Assembly: GCA_902491575.1 (NCBI GenBank)
Contig: CABUID010000006.1
Location: 1 to 64,000 of the forward strand
DNA from: an uncultured Bacillota bacterium
GTDB lineage: Bacteria > Bacillota_I > Bacilli_A > RFN20 > CAG-631
Direction of reading: 5' to 3'
Length of the DNA stretch: 64,000 bases
Part shown: one piece after another, positions 15,349-25,205 of the stretch
Position numbering within the stretch: position 1 is the stretch's first letter
Layout of the letters: every line of letters starts with the position of its first letter
The notes under the pieces: model-generated
Databases searched by the model: none
What the model was told of the DNA's origin: nothing
What the model saw: the letters and a program-made list of their open reading frames with translations, nothing else
Translations under genes and position numbers: made by a program

Positions 15349-17436
15349 CTATGTTTTATAAACTTTATTATTTTCTATTTGATTTAAAATTTCTTTTTTT
15401 ACTTTCCTTTTAATTCCTCGTGCTCCATAACGCAAAGATTCATCATCTTTTAAAGTATTCAATTCAATACTTTCCATTGCAATTTCTAAATTTATTTTAT
15501 TTTGATATTCTTGTACATAACGATGAATTAATTGTTTACAAACATCACTAGATAAAGTATCAAAATAAATTATATCATCCATTCGGTTCAGAAATTCTGG
15601 TCGAAAATGCTTCCGAATAACATTCATAATATCTTCTTGATTTACAAGATTATTGACATACCCCAATTTATTTTTATGAAACATTTCTTCTGAAAAACCT
15701 AAGTTACTTGTCATAATAATAATTGAATTTGTAAAATCAATTTTTCTTTTATTAGCATCGTAAAAATATCCTTCATCAAATACATTTAAAAAAACATCTA
15801 AAATATCTCTATGCGCTTTTTCTACTTCATCCAATACAACTACACTGTGTGGATGATTACGAATATGATCTACAAGTAAAGATTGTTTTTCAAACCCTAC
15901 ATAGCCTGGTGGCGATCCGATTAATTTTGTCACACAAGAAGGCTCATTATACTCTGACATATCCAATTTAATATATTTATTTTCACTACCAAAATAATAT
16001 TTTGCAATTTGCTTAGCTGTTTCCGTTTTTCCTACTCCCGTAGCGCCAACAAATAAAAATACTCCTAAAGGTCGGTTAGAATCATTCATGCCAAGTTCAA
16101 TATAACGTATGTGATTGCAAATATTTCGTATTGCTCTTTCTTGACCTAATAAAACAAAATTTAAACTTTCTTCTAATACCTTGGCTTTATTGATGACTTC
16201 AATTTTAACATTATAATTGGATTCAATGACATCAATAATGATTTCTTTTGTCAATTCATTTTTTAATTGATTCTTGCATCTTACACATGCCATATCCAAT
16301 ACATCGATAGCTTTATCTGGGAAATGTCTATCAAATACATACTGATGACAAAGCATTACAAGATCTTTAATAAGAGCATCTGTAATCTTTAACTTATGAT
16401 ACTTTGTAAAACTTTCTCTTAAAGCTAATAAAATATCGGTCGTTTCTGCAATAGTAGGCTCGTCCAAACGAATGACTTGAAAACGTCTTTCTAGTGCTTT
16501 TTCTTTTTCAAATAATTTTATATATTCTTCATAAGTCGTTGCACCGATACAACAAATGTCTCCTCTTGATAAATAAGGCTTAATAATATTGGATGCATCA
16601 ATCGCTCCTTCTGCTCCTCCTGCTCCAATAATATTATGAATTTCATCGATAAAAACGATTGCATTTTTATCATCTTTTACTTTTTTCAAAATTTTTTTTA
16701 ATTTTTCTTCAAATTCGCCACGATATTTCGTTCCTGCTATAATCGATGAAATATCTAATTCATATATATTTTTATCTTTTAAACTACTTGGTACTTTATT
16801 TTGATTAATTAAATGAGCCAAGTATTCAACTAATGCTGTTTTTCCTACACCTGGTTCACCAATAACAATCGCATTCTGTTTTTGTTTTCTTAAAAGAATT
16901 TCAATTAAAGCATTTATTTCTTTTTCCCTGTGAATTAAAACTGGACTATTTTTCATTGCTTTTTGATTTAAATTAGTTAAATCAAATACTGAATCTAATT
17001 CACTTGTTCTTTTGATTTGTTTTTTTAACTCATCTGTTATTTCATTTAACTTATTGGTATGCTTTTGTAAAATCTCATAGGCTACACAATCCGTACACTC
17101 AAGCAATGCTACGCTTAAAATATCAACAGATACTTTATCTTCATTTTTTTTCTTTGATAATAATAAAGCATTCTCTAATACATGTTTAAAGGAAATTGTA
17201 TATTCCATGTAAAAAGGTTTATTTGACTTTTTACCAAATAATGAAATTACTTCATCTTTAATATCATCAAAAGTAATTCCTTCTTTTTCTAGATATTGTC
17301 TTAATTTAATGTCTTTTGTTTTCAAAATAGATAATAAAAGATGTTCTGTCCCTACACTACTTTGTCCCAAATCAAAGGCAATGCTTTCCGCTAATGCAAT
17401 AACCTTTTGTGCTTTATCTTGAAATTTATTTAACAT
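15349..17436 (-). CDS. clpC: Two-domain AAA+ unfoldase of the ClpA/ClpC type lacking an M domain
   Basis: An ATP-dependent unfoldase, normally partner of ClpP. Order: Clp N-domain repeats (residues 1-145), first AAA+ module (Walker A GEPGVGKT 193-200, Walker B VFIDEIHN 261-268), second AAA+ module (GATGVGKT 464-471, VVVLDEVEK ~533-540), C-terminal D2-small domain. Total length is 695 against about 810 for Bacillus ClpC. The missing part is the middle (M/UVR) domain: DKAIDVLD at 374-381 runs almost directly into the D1-D2 linker, as in ClpA. A tripeptide LGY at 591-593 sits where ClpP-docking loops (IGF/VGF/IGL) occur. Without an M domain it should not depend on MecA-type adaptors (inference). 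The small gene 14894-15319 follows. Confidence 0.88.
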   Translation of the reverse strand: MLNKFQDKAQKVIALAESIAFDLGQSSVGTEHLLLSILKTKDIKLRQYLEKEGITFDDIKDEVISLFGKKSNKPFYMEYTISFKHVLENALLLSKKKNEDKVSVDILSVALLECTDCVAYEILQKHTNKLNEITDELKKQIKRTSELDSVFDLTNLNQKAMKNSPVLIHREKEINALIEILLRKQKQNAIVIGEPGVGKTALVEYLAHLINQNKVPSSLKDKNIYELDISSIIAGTKYRGEFEEKLKKILKKVKDDKNAIVFIDEIHNIIGAGGAEGAIDASNIIKPYLSRGDICCIGATTYEEYIKLFEKEKALERRFQVIRLDEPTIAETTDILLALRESFTKYHKLKITDALIKDLVMLCHQYVFDRHFPDKAIDVLDMACVRCKNQLKNELTKEIIIDVIESNYNVKIEVINKAKVLEESLNFVLLGQERAIRNICNHIRYIELGMNDSNRPLGVFLFVGATGVGKTETAKQIAKYYFGSENKYIKLDMSEYNEPSCVTKLIGSPPGYVGFEKQSLLVDHIRNHPHSVVVLDEVEKAHRDILDVFLNVFDEGYFYDANKRKIDFTNSIIIMTSNLGFSEEMFHKNKLGYVNNLVNQEDIMNVIRKHFRPEFLNRMDDIIYFDTLSSDVCKQLIHRYVQEYQNKINLEIAMESIELNTLKDDESLRYGARGIKRKVKKEILNQIENNKVYKT

Positions 17437-17532
17437 ATATTCACCAACCCTATTTATAGTTTATTCTTTTATTGCCTTATTTATTATTGGAAAAAGATAA
17501 AAAAATAAACGATAAAAAATTGCTTCTTGTAA

Positions 17533-17567
17533 TATAAAAAAATGAAAGTAAATTTTCTTTCATTTTT
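17533..17567 (-). terminator. Terminator of the eight-gene alpha-galactosidase operon
   Basis: On the minus strand AAAAATGAAAG, a short loop, and CTTTCATTTTTT form an 11-bp stem followed by T-rich DNA. It begins at the stop codon of the Vat-like gene. Confidence 0.82.
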
Positions 17568-18222
17568 ATACTTTTAATATTTTTTTAATTTGTATTTTTA
17601 CTTCATTTAAATGAGGATTACAAAGAAGAGGTAAAATCTCTGTTAATTGTTTTTCATTCAAATCCCACCATTTTAATTCTAATAATAAGGATATTAATTC
17701 TTCATCAAAACGTAGCTTTATAAAACGAGCTGGATTCCCTCCTACAACACTATAAGGTTTTACATCTTTAGTAACTATGGAATAAGCCGCAATAATGGCT
17801 CCATCTCCAATTTTAACACCAGGCATAATTACACTTTCTCTACCTATCCACACATCATTCCCTACGACGATATCCCCTTTAAAAGGTAATTGTTCAAGAT
17901 GTGGAGGAACTAATTCTTGCCATATTCCTTTAAAAACAGCAAAAGGGTATGTTGTTACACTGCTTAAACGATGATTAGCAGGTCCCATAATAAACTTTAC
18001 TTTTGCTGCAATAGAACAAAATTTACCAATGATTAACTTATCACCAAATTCAGGATAATTAAACAATACATTATTTTCTTCAAATCCAGTAGGATCATCT
18101 TTATCATCATAATAAGTATAATCACCAATCATAATATTAGGTGCTTTTACTACATTTTTGATAAAGCAACTGGTCTTGTATTCATTAGGAAATAAGTCAT
18201 TTGGATTGGGTATATTTTTCAT
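17566..18222 (-). CDS. Vat/CatB-type xenobiotic O-acetyltransferase
   Basis: A 218-residue left-handed beta-helix acetyltransferase built of hexapeptide repeats (for example VVGNDVWIGRESVIMPGVKI). The catalytic histidine is His84 within GPANHRLSSVTTYPFA, the motif of the Vat (streptogramin A) and CatB (chloramphenicol) families, and the C-terminal ELKWWDL is also typical. Known members acetylate hydroxyl groups of antibiotics, but many chromosomal homologues have no proven drug target. It is the last gene of an operon with carbohydrate enzymes, so an acetylation of a sugar or metabolite is possible. Whether it confers resistance cannot be judged. Confidence 0.82.
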   Translation of the reverse strand: MKNIPNPNDLFPNEYKTSCFIKNVVKAPNIMIGDYTYYDDKDDPTGFEENNVLFNYPEFGDKLIIGKFCSIAAKVKFIMGPANHRLSSVTTYPFAVFKGIWQELVPPHLEQLPFKGDIVVGNDVWIGRESVIMPGVKIGDGAIIAAYSIVTKDVKPYSVVGGNPARFIKLRFDEELISLLLELKWWDLNEKQLTEILPLLCNPHLNEVKIQIKKILKV

Positions 18223-18245
18223 TGGACACCTCGAATAATCAATTT

Positions 18246-19112
18246 TTAATTTATGATTTCAATACTATAACTAAAACTTTGTGAAGCATTAGGTTTTAAA
18301 GACAAAACATTCATCTTTTCGTGGTCAACGACAAATTCTTTTTGAATGCCATTCCATGGTTCTAAACATACAAAATTAGCTTGCTTTTTAGTTAATGACC
18401 AAACAGATAAAATCTCAAAATCTGAAAAATGAAAACGTATACTTTTTAAATGATTTTTAGATTTTAAATCGACATAAGGCGATATTAAACCACGCATAAC
18501 TATTGCATCTGGATTAAAAAGGTCATGATGAAGACAAATTTCATCTTGCTGATTCAAACATGGTTTATACACATTTGCTAAATATCCATCAACAACCTGC
18601 ATTGCATTGACTGTTTCTTTGTTAGGGAACTTTAAAAAGTAATCTTCATATTTTTCATCTTCAAACAAAGGTACTTTAAAACCAGGGTGACCCCCTATCA
18701 TATAATAAAGTGTCTTTTGTCCTTCATTCGATACTAAAAAAGAAACTTTTAAAGTATTTTGAATTAATTCATAACATACAGAAAACGAAAAATGATAAGG
18801 ATAAACTTTCCATGTTTCCTCATTATCTTTAATTTTAAAAACTAAGGAATCTTTAGTTTGTTTTACTGGCTTTATATCCATATTTCTAAAAAAGCCATGC
18901 ATGGGCATAAAATATTCTTGATGATCTACTTTATACATAAAATCTCTCGTTTTAGAAATTTGTGGAAATAAAATGGGGGATACACGGTTCCAAGTATCCG
19001 GATTTTGCGTATGCATTCTGTTTATTTGATCTTTATCTTTTAATTGAATAAGTTCTGCACCTTTAGAACTGATAACTGCTTCTAATTCATTATTTTTTAA
19101 AATGTATTCCAT
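18246..19112 (-). CDS. Aldose 1-epimerase (galactose mutarotase-like, LacX type)
   Basis: A 288-residue beta-sandwich enzyme of the galactose mutarotase superfamily, interconverting the anomers of a hexose. The motif GGHPGFKVPL carries one expected active-site His, and VCLEPWNG supplies the catalytic Glu near the C-terminus. The start is set at 19112 (AGGGAAGATAAAC precedes the ATG, giving MEYILKNNELEAV); an upstream in-frame ATG at 19196 lies inside the neighbouring gene. The start is three bases from the stop of the preceding gene, so the two are coupled. It fits the alpha-galactosidase of the same operon, which releases galactose. Confidence 0.85.
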   Translation of the reverse strand: MEYILKNNELEAVISSKGAELIQLKDKDQINRMHTQNPDTWNRVSPILFPQISKTRDFMYKVDHQEYFMPMHGFFRNMDIKPVKQTKDSLVFKIKDNEETWKVYPYHFSFSVCYELIQNTLKVSFLVSNEGQKTLYYMIGGHPGFKVPLFEDEKYEDYFLKFPNKETVNAMQVVDGYLANVYKPCLNQQDEICLHHDLFNPDAIVMRGLISPYVDLKSKNHLKSIRFHFSDFEILSVWSLTKKQANFVCLEPWNGIQKEFVVDHEKMNVLSLKPNASQSFSYSIEIIN

Positions 19113-19114
19113 GT

Positions 19115-19423
19115 TTATCTTCCCTTTGCTAAAATATAAAAAACAAGATAAATGGCTGCTGAAATCAACGTTAATCCTGCCATTATCATAATCCATATTT
19201 TTTGCTTTTTAATTCTTTCTTTATTTAAAAAATTATCAAGAAATGCTACTGCAGTATATAAAACGACAACACTAAAATAAAACCAAATGATAATTGGACT
19301 TAAATCTACAATAAAATCATCGTCAACGATAAAGAAAATAGCTACTAACGTTGTTAATACAAAAATAATCGGTAATATAATATGTGATTTAAAATTAGGA
19401 TATATTCTTTTTGGCTCTTCCAT
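19115..19423 (-). CDS. Small three-helix membrane protein of unknown function
   Basis: A 102-residue protein with three hydrophobic helices at about 15-34, 41-62 and 79-98, separated by charged turns (VDDDF and NKERIKKQK). No family is recognised. The gene overlaps the 3' end of the GDPD gene by 29 bases and ends three bases from the mutarotase start, so it is an integral part of the operon. Its role is unknown. Confidence 0.7.
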   Translation of the reverse strand: MEEPKRIYPNFKSHIILPIIFVLTTLVAIFFIVDDDFIVDLSPIIIWFYFSVVVLYTAVAFLDNFLNKERIKKQKIWIMIMAGLTLISAAIYLVFYILAKGR

Positions 19424-20306
19424 CTTTATTTATTTCAAGGTTTTCAAATATTATATTATCCGCTTTCAAATTTTTTTGACAATAATCATAATAATGAACA
19501 TCATTAATAACATAAACAATCAATGGCATAAAATGATGGCATAAACGTGCAAAAAAAACCAACTTTTGAAAATCATGATTGATAAACAATGGTCTACCTA
19601 TACAATTAGCAAGTTTATGATTGTAAAAAAACTTTCCAACAAGTAATACTATTCCTTTAAAACCTTGTCCTTTCGTAATTTTTCTTTCTTCTTTTAAATT
19701 AAACTTTGTATATAATTGTCCGCGTGGAATCATTGGACAATTTTTTTTCAAATATCTTACTATAAAAGGATTAAAAGATTGCAAAGCGTAATTGCCTTGA
19801 TAATCCTTTAACGCTTCTAAAACTTTTTGACACAACACAATATCTCTTTCTTTGGATTGGCTTTTTAATTCAATTAATAATCCTGTTTTCCCAGAAATAA
19901 TTTCTAAAAAATCAGGAAATGACAAAATACGATCTTCTGTATTTTCATATTTTAATTCTTGAATTTCACTTAAAGTCAAATCAGATACTTTCTTATTTAC
20001 ATGAAACAAACGATTAAAATCATCATCATGATAAACAATTAATTGATTATCTTTTGTTAAGGAAACATCCATTTCAATATTGAATCCTTTTTCAATCGCT
20101 ATTTGAAAAGCAGTTTTTGAATTTTCCATAATCGCTTTTTCATTATTATAATAGCCTCTATGTGCTATTTTTGATTGATAAAGCCATTTATGTTGAATGC
20201 ATTTTTTATCGTTTCCAGGGGCTAATAAAAAATAAAAAATCCCGATAATAGCCATGATTATAATCAATAAAATAATGAAAACTTTTACTGTTTTATCCAT
20301 ATTCAC
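19395..20306 (-). CDS. Membrane-anchored glycerophosphodiester phosphodiesterase
   Basis: The enzyme hydrolyses glycerophosphodiesters to glycerol-3-phosphate and an alcohol. Residues 8-29 form one transmembrane helix; the catalytic TIM barrel follows, with His49-Arg50 (IAHRG), the metal ligands Glu78 and Asp80 (NIEMDV) and His93 (VYHDDDF). The PENT motif of many members reads MENS here. The catalytic part may face outside, where it could act on glycerophosphodiesters from lipids or teichoic acids; topology is inferred. The start codon shares a base with the stop of the TldE gene. Confidence 0.88.
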   Translation of the reverse strand: MNMDKTVKVFIILLIIIMAIIGIFYFLLAPGNDKKCIQHKWLYQSKIAHRGYYNNEKAIMENSKTAFQIAIEKGFNIEMDVSLTKDNQLIVYHDDDFNRLFHVNKKVSDLTLSEIQELKYENTEDRILSFPDFLEIISGKTGLLIELKSQSKERDIVLCQKVLEALKDYQGNYALQSFNPFIVRYLKKNCPMIPRGQLYTKFNLKEERKITKGQGFKGIVLLVGKFFYNHKLANCIGRPLFINHDFQKLVFFARLCHHFMPLIVYVINDVHYYDYCQKNLKADNIIFENLEINKDGRAKKNIS

Positions 20307-21610
20307 TACCCTTTATTAATATTTACTTTTTCTAAAAGTATTTTTTGTGGACCGATAAAATTATTTAACTGGTTCGTTTCATTTGAAAAACGAACGGTGT
20401 CTAAAGATTGATAAATATTTCCTGAAATGGAACCGCCAGTAACAATCATTCTTTCCTTGTTTCTTAAATAAAGATAAGCCAAACGAATTTCGCTTCCAAA
20501 ATCTCCTGTTATAGGATCAATATCAAAATCAGATAAAGTAATAATTTCTAGGTAGTTTTCTTCTTCTAATTCTTCTTTTTGCAAAGTACCTGCATTCGCA
20601 ACAACATTTTGATAAGTACCAAATACTGGTTTATTTAAATATTGAGACACCGCATTGCTACCCCAAAAATTTTTTATTATACCTTTTTCAATGATATTTA
20701 ATCGTTTTAATGCAATTCCTTCATCATCAAAAGGACGACCTTTTGTTGAGTTTTTCAAAGTAGGCTCTAAATGAATCGAAAGCAAATCTGCCTTATGAGC
20801 ATTTTGCTGTAAGTTTTGCCCTATTTTATAATCAGAAATATGAGTATATACTGCATCATTTTTCACTTTATAAGCAAAATGCATAAAAAAAGTTTTCACA
20901 TAATCGCCTGTCAATAATACTTTACAGTTATTCAATTCAGGTGTTAAAGAAGCTTTTATTCGATAACTTGATTCTAATAATTTTTCATTTGCTTGATTTT
21001 GAATAAAATTGGTGTCTAAATTATCAAATTCAAAGTATTTATATAATTCGACTTCTTCCTCTTTTTCAGCCCAAGTAGTAATGAATTCAATTTTACCAAA
21101 TTCATTCATATAAAGGAAAACATTACCATTACTATCAAAAAACTTTGTTTCCTCAAAACCAATGAAAACTTCAGATGAATTAATATATCCTTTGTCAAAT
21201 TTATCTGCTTCAAACAAAGCATCTGCGGCAATAAAAGCTGCTTCTTTTAAACTATGTCCACTAAATCCTACTTCTTTCGACACTGGCTTTAAATTTGACT
21301 TTTTTGGCAAAGTATAAACTTCATTTAAAGTATAACGAGATAACTCAATTTGTTCATTTATCTTTCTTTCAAGTTCATCTTTATTCATAGAAGGAAAAGC
21401 CTTAAAAGTAATCGTTCCCATTTTTTCTTTTCCATTTTGCTTTTCTTTCGTGTAAAGCGTGATAAAATATTCATTCGTATTTACTTCACGATTCATATCC
21501 AATTTTTGCTTAATAAAATATAATTCATAGGTATCCTTTGTTACTACTTTGACATTCCATGCATATATTTTTTTATTACTTTTCAACAAATTTAATAAAT
21601 CTGAAATCAT
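20306..21610 (-). CDS. tldE: TldE/PmbA family subunit of a TldD/TldE metalloprotease
   Basis: A 434-residue protein of the TldD/TldE family without the zinc-binding motif, which marks it as the TldE (PmbA) subunit. Family-typical segments are visible near the C-terminus, such as TKGRPFDDEG, GIALKRLNIIEKG and GDFGSEIRLAYL. In Escherichia coli TldD-TldE forms a heterodimer that degrades unfolded peptides and matures the microcin B17 precursor. The start codon overlaps the TldD stop (ATGA), indicating coupled translation in equal amounts. Cytoplasmic. Confidence 0.9.
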   Translation of the reverse strand: MISDLLNLLKSNKKIYAWNVKVVTKDTYELYFIKQKLDMNREVNTNEYFITLYTKEKQNGKEKMGTITFKAFPSMNKDELERKINEQIELSRYTLNEVYTLPKKSNLKPVSKEVGFSGHSLKEAAFIAADALFEADKFDKGYINSSEVFIGFEETKFFDSNGNVFLYMNEFGKIEFITTWAEKEEEVELYKYFEFDNLDTNFIQNQANEKLLESSYRIKASLTPELNNCKVLLTGDYVKTFFMHFAYKVKNDAVYTHISDYKIGQNLQQNAHKADLLSIHLEPTLKNSTKGRPFDDEGIALKRLNIIEKGIIKNFWGSNAVSQYLNKPVFGTYQNVVANAGTLQKEELEEENYLEIITLSDFDIDPITGDFGSEIRLAYLYLRNKERMIVTGGSISGNIYQSLDTVRFSNETNQLNNFIGPQKILLEKVNINKG

Positions 21611-23025
21611 CCTAGTTTCACCCTAACTTTCAAATAAGGACCACCAACTGATGTTTTCACCCATTCTTTATAACCTTTTCCACACATTCCAGTGCCATAC
21701 AATTTAAAATCATTGCTTACCATTGAAATACTATTGAGTAAATCTAATACATTACCTGTTAAAATAATAGGTGATACAACTTTTCCGGTCAATTGCCCAT
21801 TTTTAATTTCTTTGCCAATTAAAGCAATACACTGGATTCCCCAATTCTTAGGATCTTCCATTCCACTCATTTCCGTATCAATCAAATACCCATATTGAAT
21901 AGATGAAATCATTTCATTTAAAGATGAACTTCCAGGTGAAAAATAAGTATTTGTCATTCGCGTATAGACCTTATTCTTATAACTTTCTCTTTTTCCATTA
22001 CCTGTAGGTTTTATATTTAATTTACTTGCTGCAATGGCATCAGCAATTCCTGTTTTTAAAATACCACCTTCTATTTCAATGGTGTCTTGTGCTAAAGTTC
22101 CTTCATCATCAAAATAATAGGAAGAAACATCGTTAAACGGAATTGCTCCTTCATGCATCTCTACCAAATTCGAACCAACTTTTTTGCCAATATATTTTTG
22201 ACCCATCGCTCTATTTTTGACAAACATATCCATTTCAACACCATGGCCAAACGCTTCGTGTGCAATAAGCCCTGTTATTTCAGGAGAAGTAATACAATCA
22301 TAAGTTCCTGGTTGAACATGCTCCGCATCTAATAAAGCCGTCGCATCATCATTAATAAAATGAATTCGATTTTGAAGTTTATTTAAAGCGTCACGTAACG
22401 AAACACTGCTTTCTCCTCCATAATTAAATTTGGTAATTTCATTTTTATTCACAATACATTGATAAGTTGCATTTGCCCAAGCATAAACTTGTTTTAAATC
22501 TTTTTGATTCGATAAAAATAATTTAGATACTTTCAAAAATTCTACACGGCATTTGCAAGATACAATGTATTCATTTTCTTCCATAGAATCATCAATCATT
22601 TTTCGACATTGTTGAATAATATCATCTAAGGAAACATCTTCATATTCTCCCATTTTAGAAAAAGTTTTCACTAAAGTTTCTTCTTCGTATAATTCATTTT
22701 TTTCTTCTTTAACATAGATTGCTTTATATAATGAATCCGTTATATCCGTTGAAGAACAAATTTGATTACAAATATCATTGACATTATCAAAATTATCAAA
22801 AGAATATTCTGAATATAATCCATTTTTAAAAACACGAACGACAAATCCTCTTTCTTGCCAGAAACTATCTTCAACTCTTGTGTTTTTTTCTGTAACAATG
22901 ACTTCTTTACCTTCACAATCCGTAGCTAAAATAGATACATATTGAAATTTCTTTTTCAATTTTTCATGTATTTTCTTTAATGATTCATATTTTTCTTCTA
23001 AAAAAGTTGAAAAATGTTTTTCCAT
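21607..23025 (-). CDS. tldD: TldD zinc metalloprotease subunit
   Basis: This is the catalytic partner of TldE, 472 residues long, close to the 481 of Escherichia coli TldD. The zinc motif HEAFGH is at 256-261 (His256, Glu257, His261), and a conserved GMCGKG near the C-terminus provides the third ligand Cys. The stop is TGA within the ATGA overlap with the next gene. It starts nine bases after the alpha-galactosidase stop is passed on the other side (the galactosidase gene lies upstream), so both are in one operon. The substrate peptide is unknown; no RiPP precursor is visible nearby. Confidence 0.92.
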   Translation of the reverse strand: MEKHFSTFLEEKYESLKKIHEKLKKKFQYVSILATDCEGKEVIVTEKNTRVEDSFWQERGFVVRVFKNGLYSEYSFDNFDNVNDICNQICSSTDITDSLYKAIYVKEEKNELYEEETLVKTFSKMGEYEDVSLDDIIQQCRKMIDDSMEENEYIVSCKCRVEFLKVSKLFLSNQKDLKQVYAWANATYQCIVNKNEITKFNYGGESSVSLRDALNKLQNRIHFINDDATALLDAEHVQPGTYDCITSPEITGLIAHEAFGHGVEMDMFVKNRAMGQKYIGKKVGSNLVEMHEGAIPFNDVSSYYFDDEGTLAQDTIEIEGGILKTGIADAIAASKLNIKPTGNGKRESYKNKVYTRMTNTYFSPGSSSLNEMISSIQYGYLIDTEMSGMEDPKNWGIQCIALIGKEIKNGQLTGKVVSPIILTGNVLDLLNSISMVSNDFKLYGTGMCGKGYKEWVKTSVGGPYLKVRVKLG

Positions 23026-23034
23026 CTTATCCCT

Positions 23035-25194
23035 CTATTCTTTTACCACTTTAAAATGATACAATAAACCATTAAAATCATAAGGATGTCGTGGTAACAA
23101 AATTCCAGCATTCATTAATTCGCTTCCAGTAAATTTTTCTTTTGTTTCCACATTTTGATACACTTTATTTTCATTTAAACCTTTTAATTTTAACCAGTCA
23201 AATTCATTGGTAGCACCATTCAATATACGTACATACATGACATACACTTCATTTTTATTTTTGCTTACAAAAGACCAAGCACAATCATTCCCACCAAAAG
23301 GACTTCTTAAACGATAAAAATCCGAATTATAAATTACTTTTCTTAAAGAAGAATAGATTTTAGTTTGCTCTTTTACCATTTGTCTTTCTTCTTCACTTAA
23401 TACTTGTGGATTTAACTCATATCCAAAATTAGCTGACATTGCAACAATTCCTCGCGTTTTAAAAGGAGTAAGGCGTCCTGTTTGATGATTTGGTGTCACT
23501 GAAACATGACCAACCATCGTTGTTGGAGGATAAACCAATGATGTTCCATATTGAATATACAATCTTTCAATCGCATCACTATCATCACTTGTCCAAATTT
23601 GTGGCGTATAGTAAAGCATTGCAGGATCAAATCGACCACCACCACCTGAACAACCTTCAATTAAAATATGAGGATATTTATTCGTTAATGTTTCTAAAAT
23701 GTAATATAATCCTAACACATATTTATGTGCTACTTGTTGATTATAAGTTTCGGTAATATTACGATTAAAATCCCATTTAATATAACTAATATCTAATTTA
23801 TCGACTACATTGCTCATCGCTTGAATAATATAATCGCAAACCTCTTTTCTTGATAAATCCAAAACAAGTTGACAACGTGAATAAATATGTGGACGATTTG
23901 GCAAGGCAATAGCATAATCAGGATGCATCTTGTAAAGTTCAGAATCTACAGAAATCATTTCAGGTTCAAACCATAAGCCAAATTTTAAACCATTTTTCTT
24001 ACAAATATCCGCTATTCCTTGCAAACCATGAGGTAATTTCTTTTGATTGACAATCCAATCTCCTAAAGAACTTTCATCATTATCTCTTTTACCAAACCAA
24101 CCATCATCTAATACAAAAGTTTCTATTCCAAGTCCCTTTGCAGAAGCAATGAGTTTTTCTAATTTTTCTTCATTAAAGTTAAAATAAGTTGCTTCCCAGT
24201 TATTCACAACTATAGGATGATGATATTGTTTTTTTAGTAAACAGTCATTATATAAATTATGAAATTGTTGTGACATTGCATTTAAACCACGATTCGAATA
24301 AACCATGACAACTTCAGGTGTTTCAAATTTTTCCATAGGGTTTAAAGGCCAAGAAAAATCAAAAGAACTAATTCCCATTTGAACACGAGTTGTATGTCTT
24401 TGATCTACTTCTACACATCCCTCATAACTTCCAGAATAAACTAAATTAATTCCATAAACTTCGCCAGAATATTCAGTAGCGTCTTTTCTTAGCAAAGCCA
24501 TAAAAGGGTTCAACATATGCGAAGAAGAACAACGTCGAGATTCAATTTTACTAATGCCATGTCTTAAAGGCGTTAATTCAATATGTCTTTCTTCACAATG
24601 GGTTCCAATCAATTGTAAAAAATTAAATTGATTATCTCTTAAATCAAAAGAACATGACATTGCTTTTTTTATCTCTACTTTTTGTGTTCCTTGATTTCGT
24701 ATCACACAATGTCTTGTGATAACATCTCTATCCCCATAAACATGATAATACAAATCTACTTCAATCTTTGTTAATTCATCCATTAATGTAATTTTTAAAG
24801 TATCACAATTTTCATCTTGTCGAAGACTTGGCATTCCTTCTATCATTGGTTTATCCGACAATAGTTCATAGGATTTATAACGTAAATCTAAACAACGCGA
24901 TCCATCTTCTTGTTTTATCATTAAAGAAGGAATACGAAAATCACCATAACCAAAAGTAGGACATTCTTGTGGTAAGGTATCTAGACTGACTGAACGTTTA
25001 TAAAAATATTCATTAGGAGAAGGAGAAAAACCAAGTTCTCTAATAACCGCTAATCTTTCTGGCTTTAAAATTTCCATTTTAGCACCATAATAAAGCGTTA
25101 ATAAATAACGATTATCGTAAATACCAATTAAATAAGTTGAGTTTTTTCCATCTAATTGAAATACGTTGCTTTGTGTATGAAATGTAATCGACAT
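23035..25194 (-). CDS. GH36 alpha-galactosidase
   Basis: A 719-residue cytoplasmic enzyme releasing terminal alpha-linked galactose from raffinose-type oligosaccharides or similar glycans. The nucleophile is Asp475 in YIKWDFNRN; the acid/base Asp lies in the TSDDSDAIERL motif (Asp537/538). The N-terminal beta-sandwich, the (beta/alpha)8 barrel starting near VLDDGWFGKR, and a C-terminal beta domain match typical bacterial GH36 length. The start has AGGAG seven bases upstream. It lies 11 bases downstream of the isomerase gene and heads the sugar-related portion of the operon. No permease is found next to it. Confidence 0.95.
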   Translation of the reverse strand: MSITFHTQSNVFQLDGKNSTYLIGIYDNRYLLTLYYGAKMEILKPERLAVIRELGFSPSPNEYFYKRSVSLDTLPQECPTFGYGDFRIPSLMIKQEDGSRCLDLRYKSYELLSDKPMIEGMPSLRQDENCDTLKITLMDELTKIEVDLYYHVYGDRDVITRHCVIRNQGTQKVEIKKAMSCSFDLRDNQFNFLQLIGTHCEERHIELTPLRHGISKIESRRCSSSHMLNPFMALLRKDATEYSGEVYGINLVYSGSYEGCVEVDQRHTTRVQMGISSFDFSWPLNPMEKFETPEVVMVYSNRGLNAMSQQFHNLYNDCLLKKQYHHPIVVNNWEATYFNFNEEKLEKLIASAKGLGIETFVLDDGWFGKRDNDESSLGDWIVNQKKLPHGLQGIADICKKNGLKFGLWFEPEMISVDSELYKMHPDYAIALPNRPHIYSRCQLVLDLSRKEVCDYIIQAMSNVVDKLDISYIKWDFNRNITETYNQQVAHKYVLGLYYILETLTNKYPHILIEGCSGGGGRFDPAMLYYTPQIWTSDDSDAIERLYIQYGTSLVYPPTTMVGHVSVTPNHQTGRLTPFKTRGIVAMSANFGYELNPQVLSEEERQMVKEQTKIYSSLRKVIYNSDFYRLRSPFGGNDCAWSFVSKNKNEVYVMYVRILNGATNEFDWLKLKGLNENKVYQNVETKEKFTGSELMNAGILLPRHPYDFNGLLYHFKVVKE

Positions 25195-25205
25195 TTTTTA
25201 ACTCC

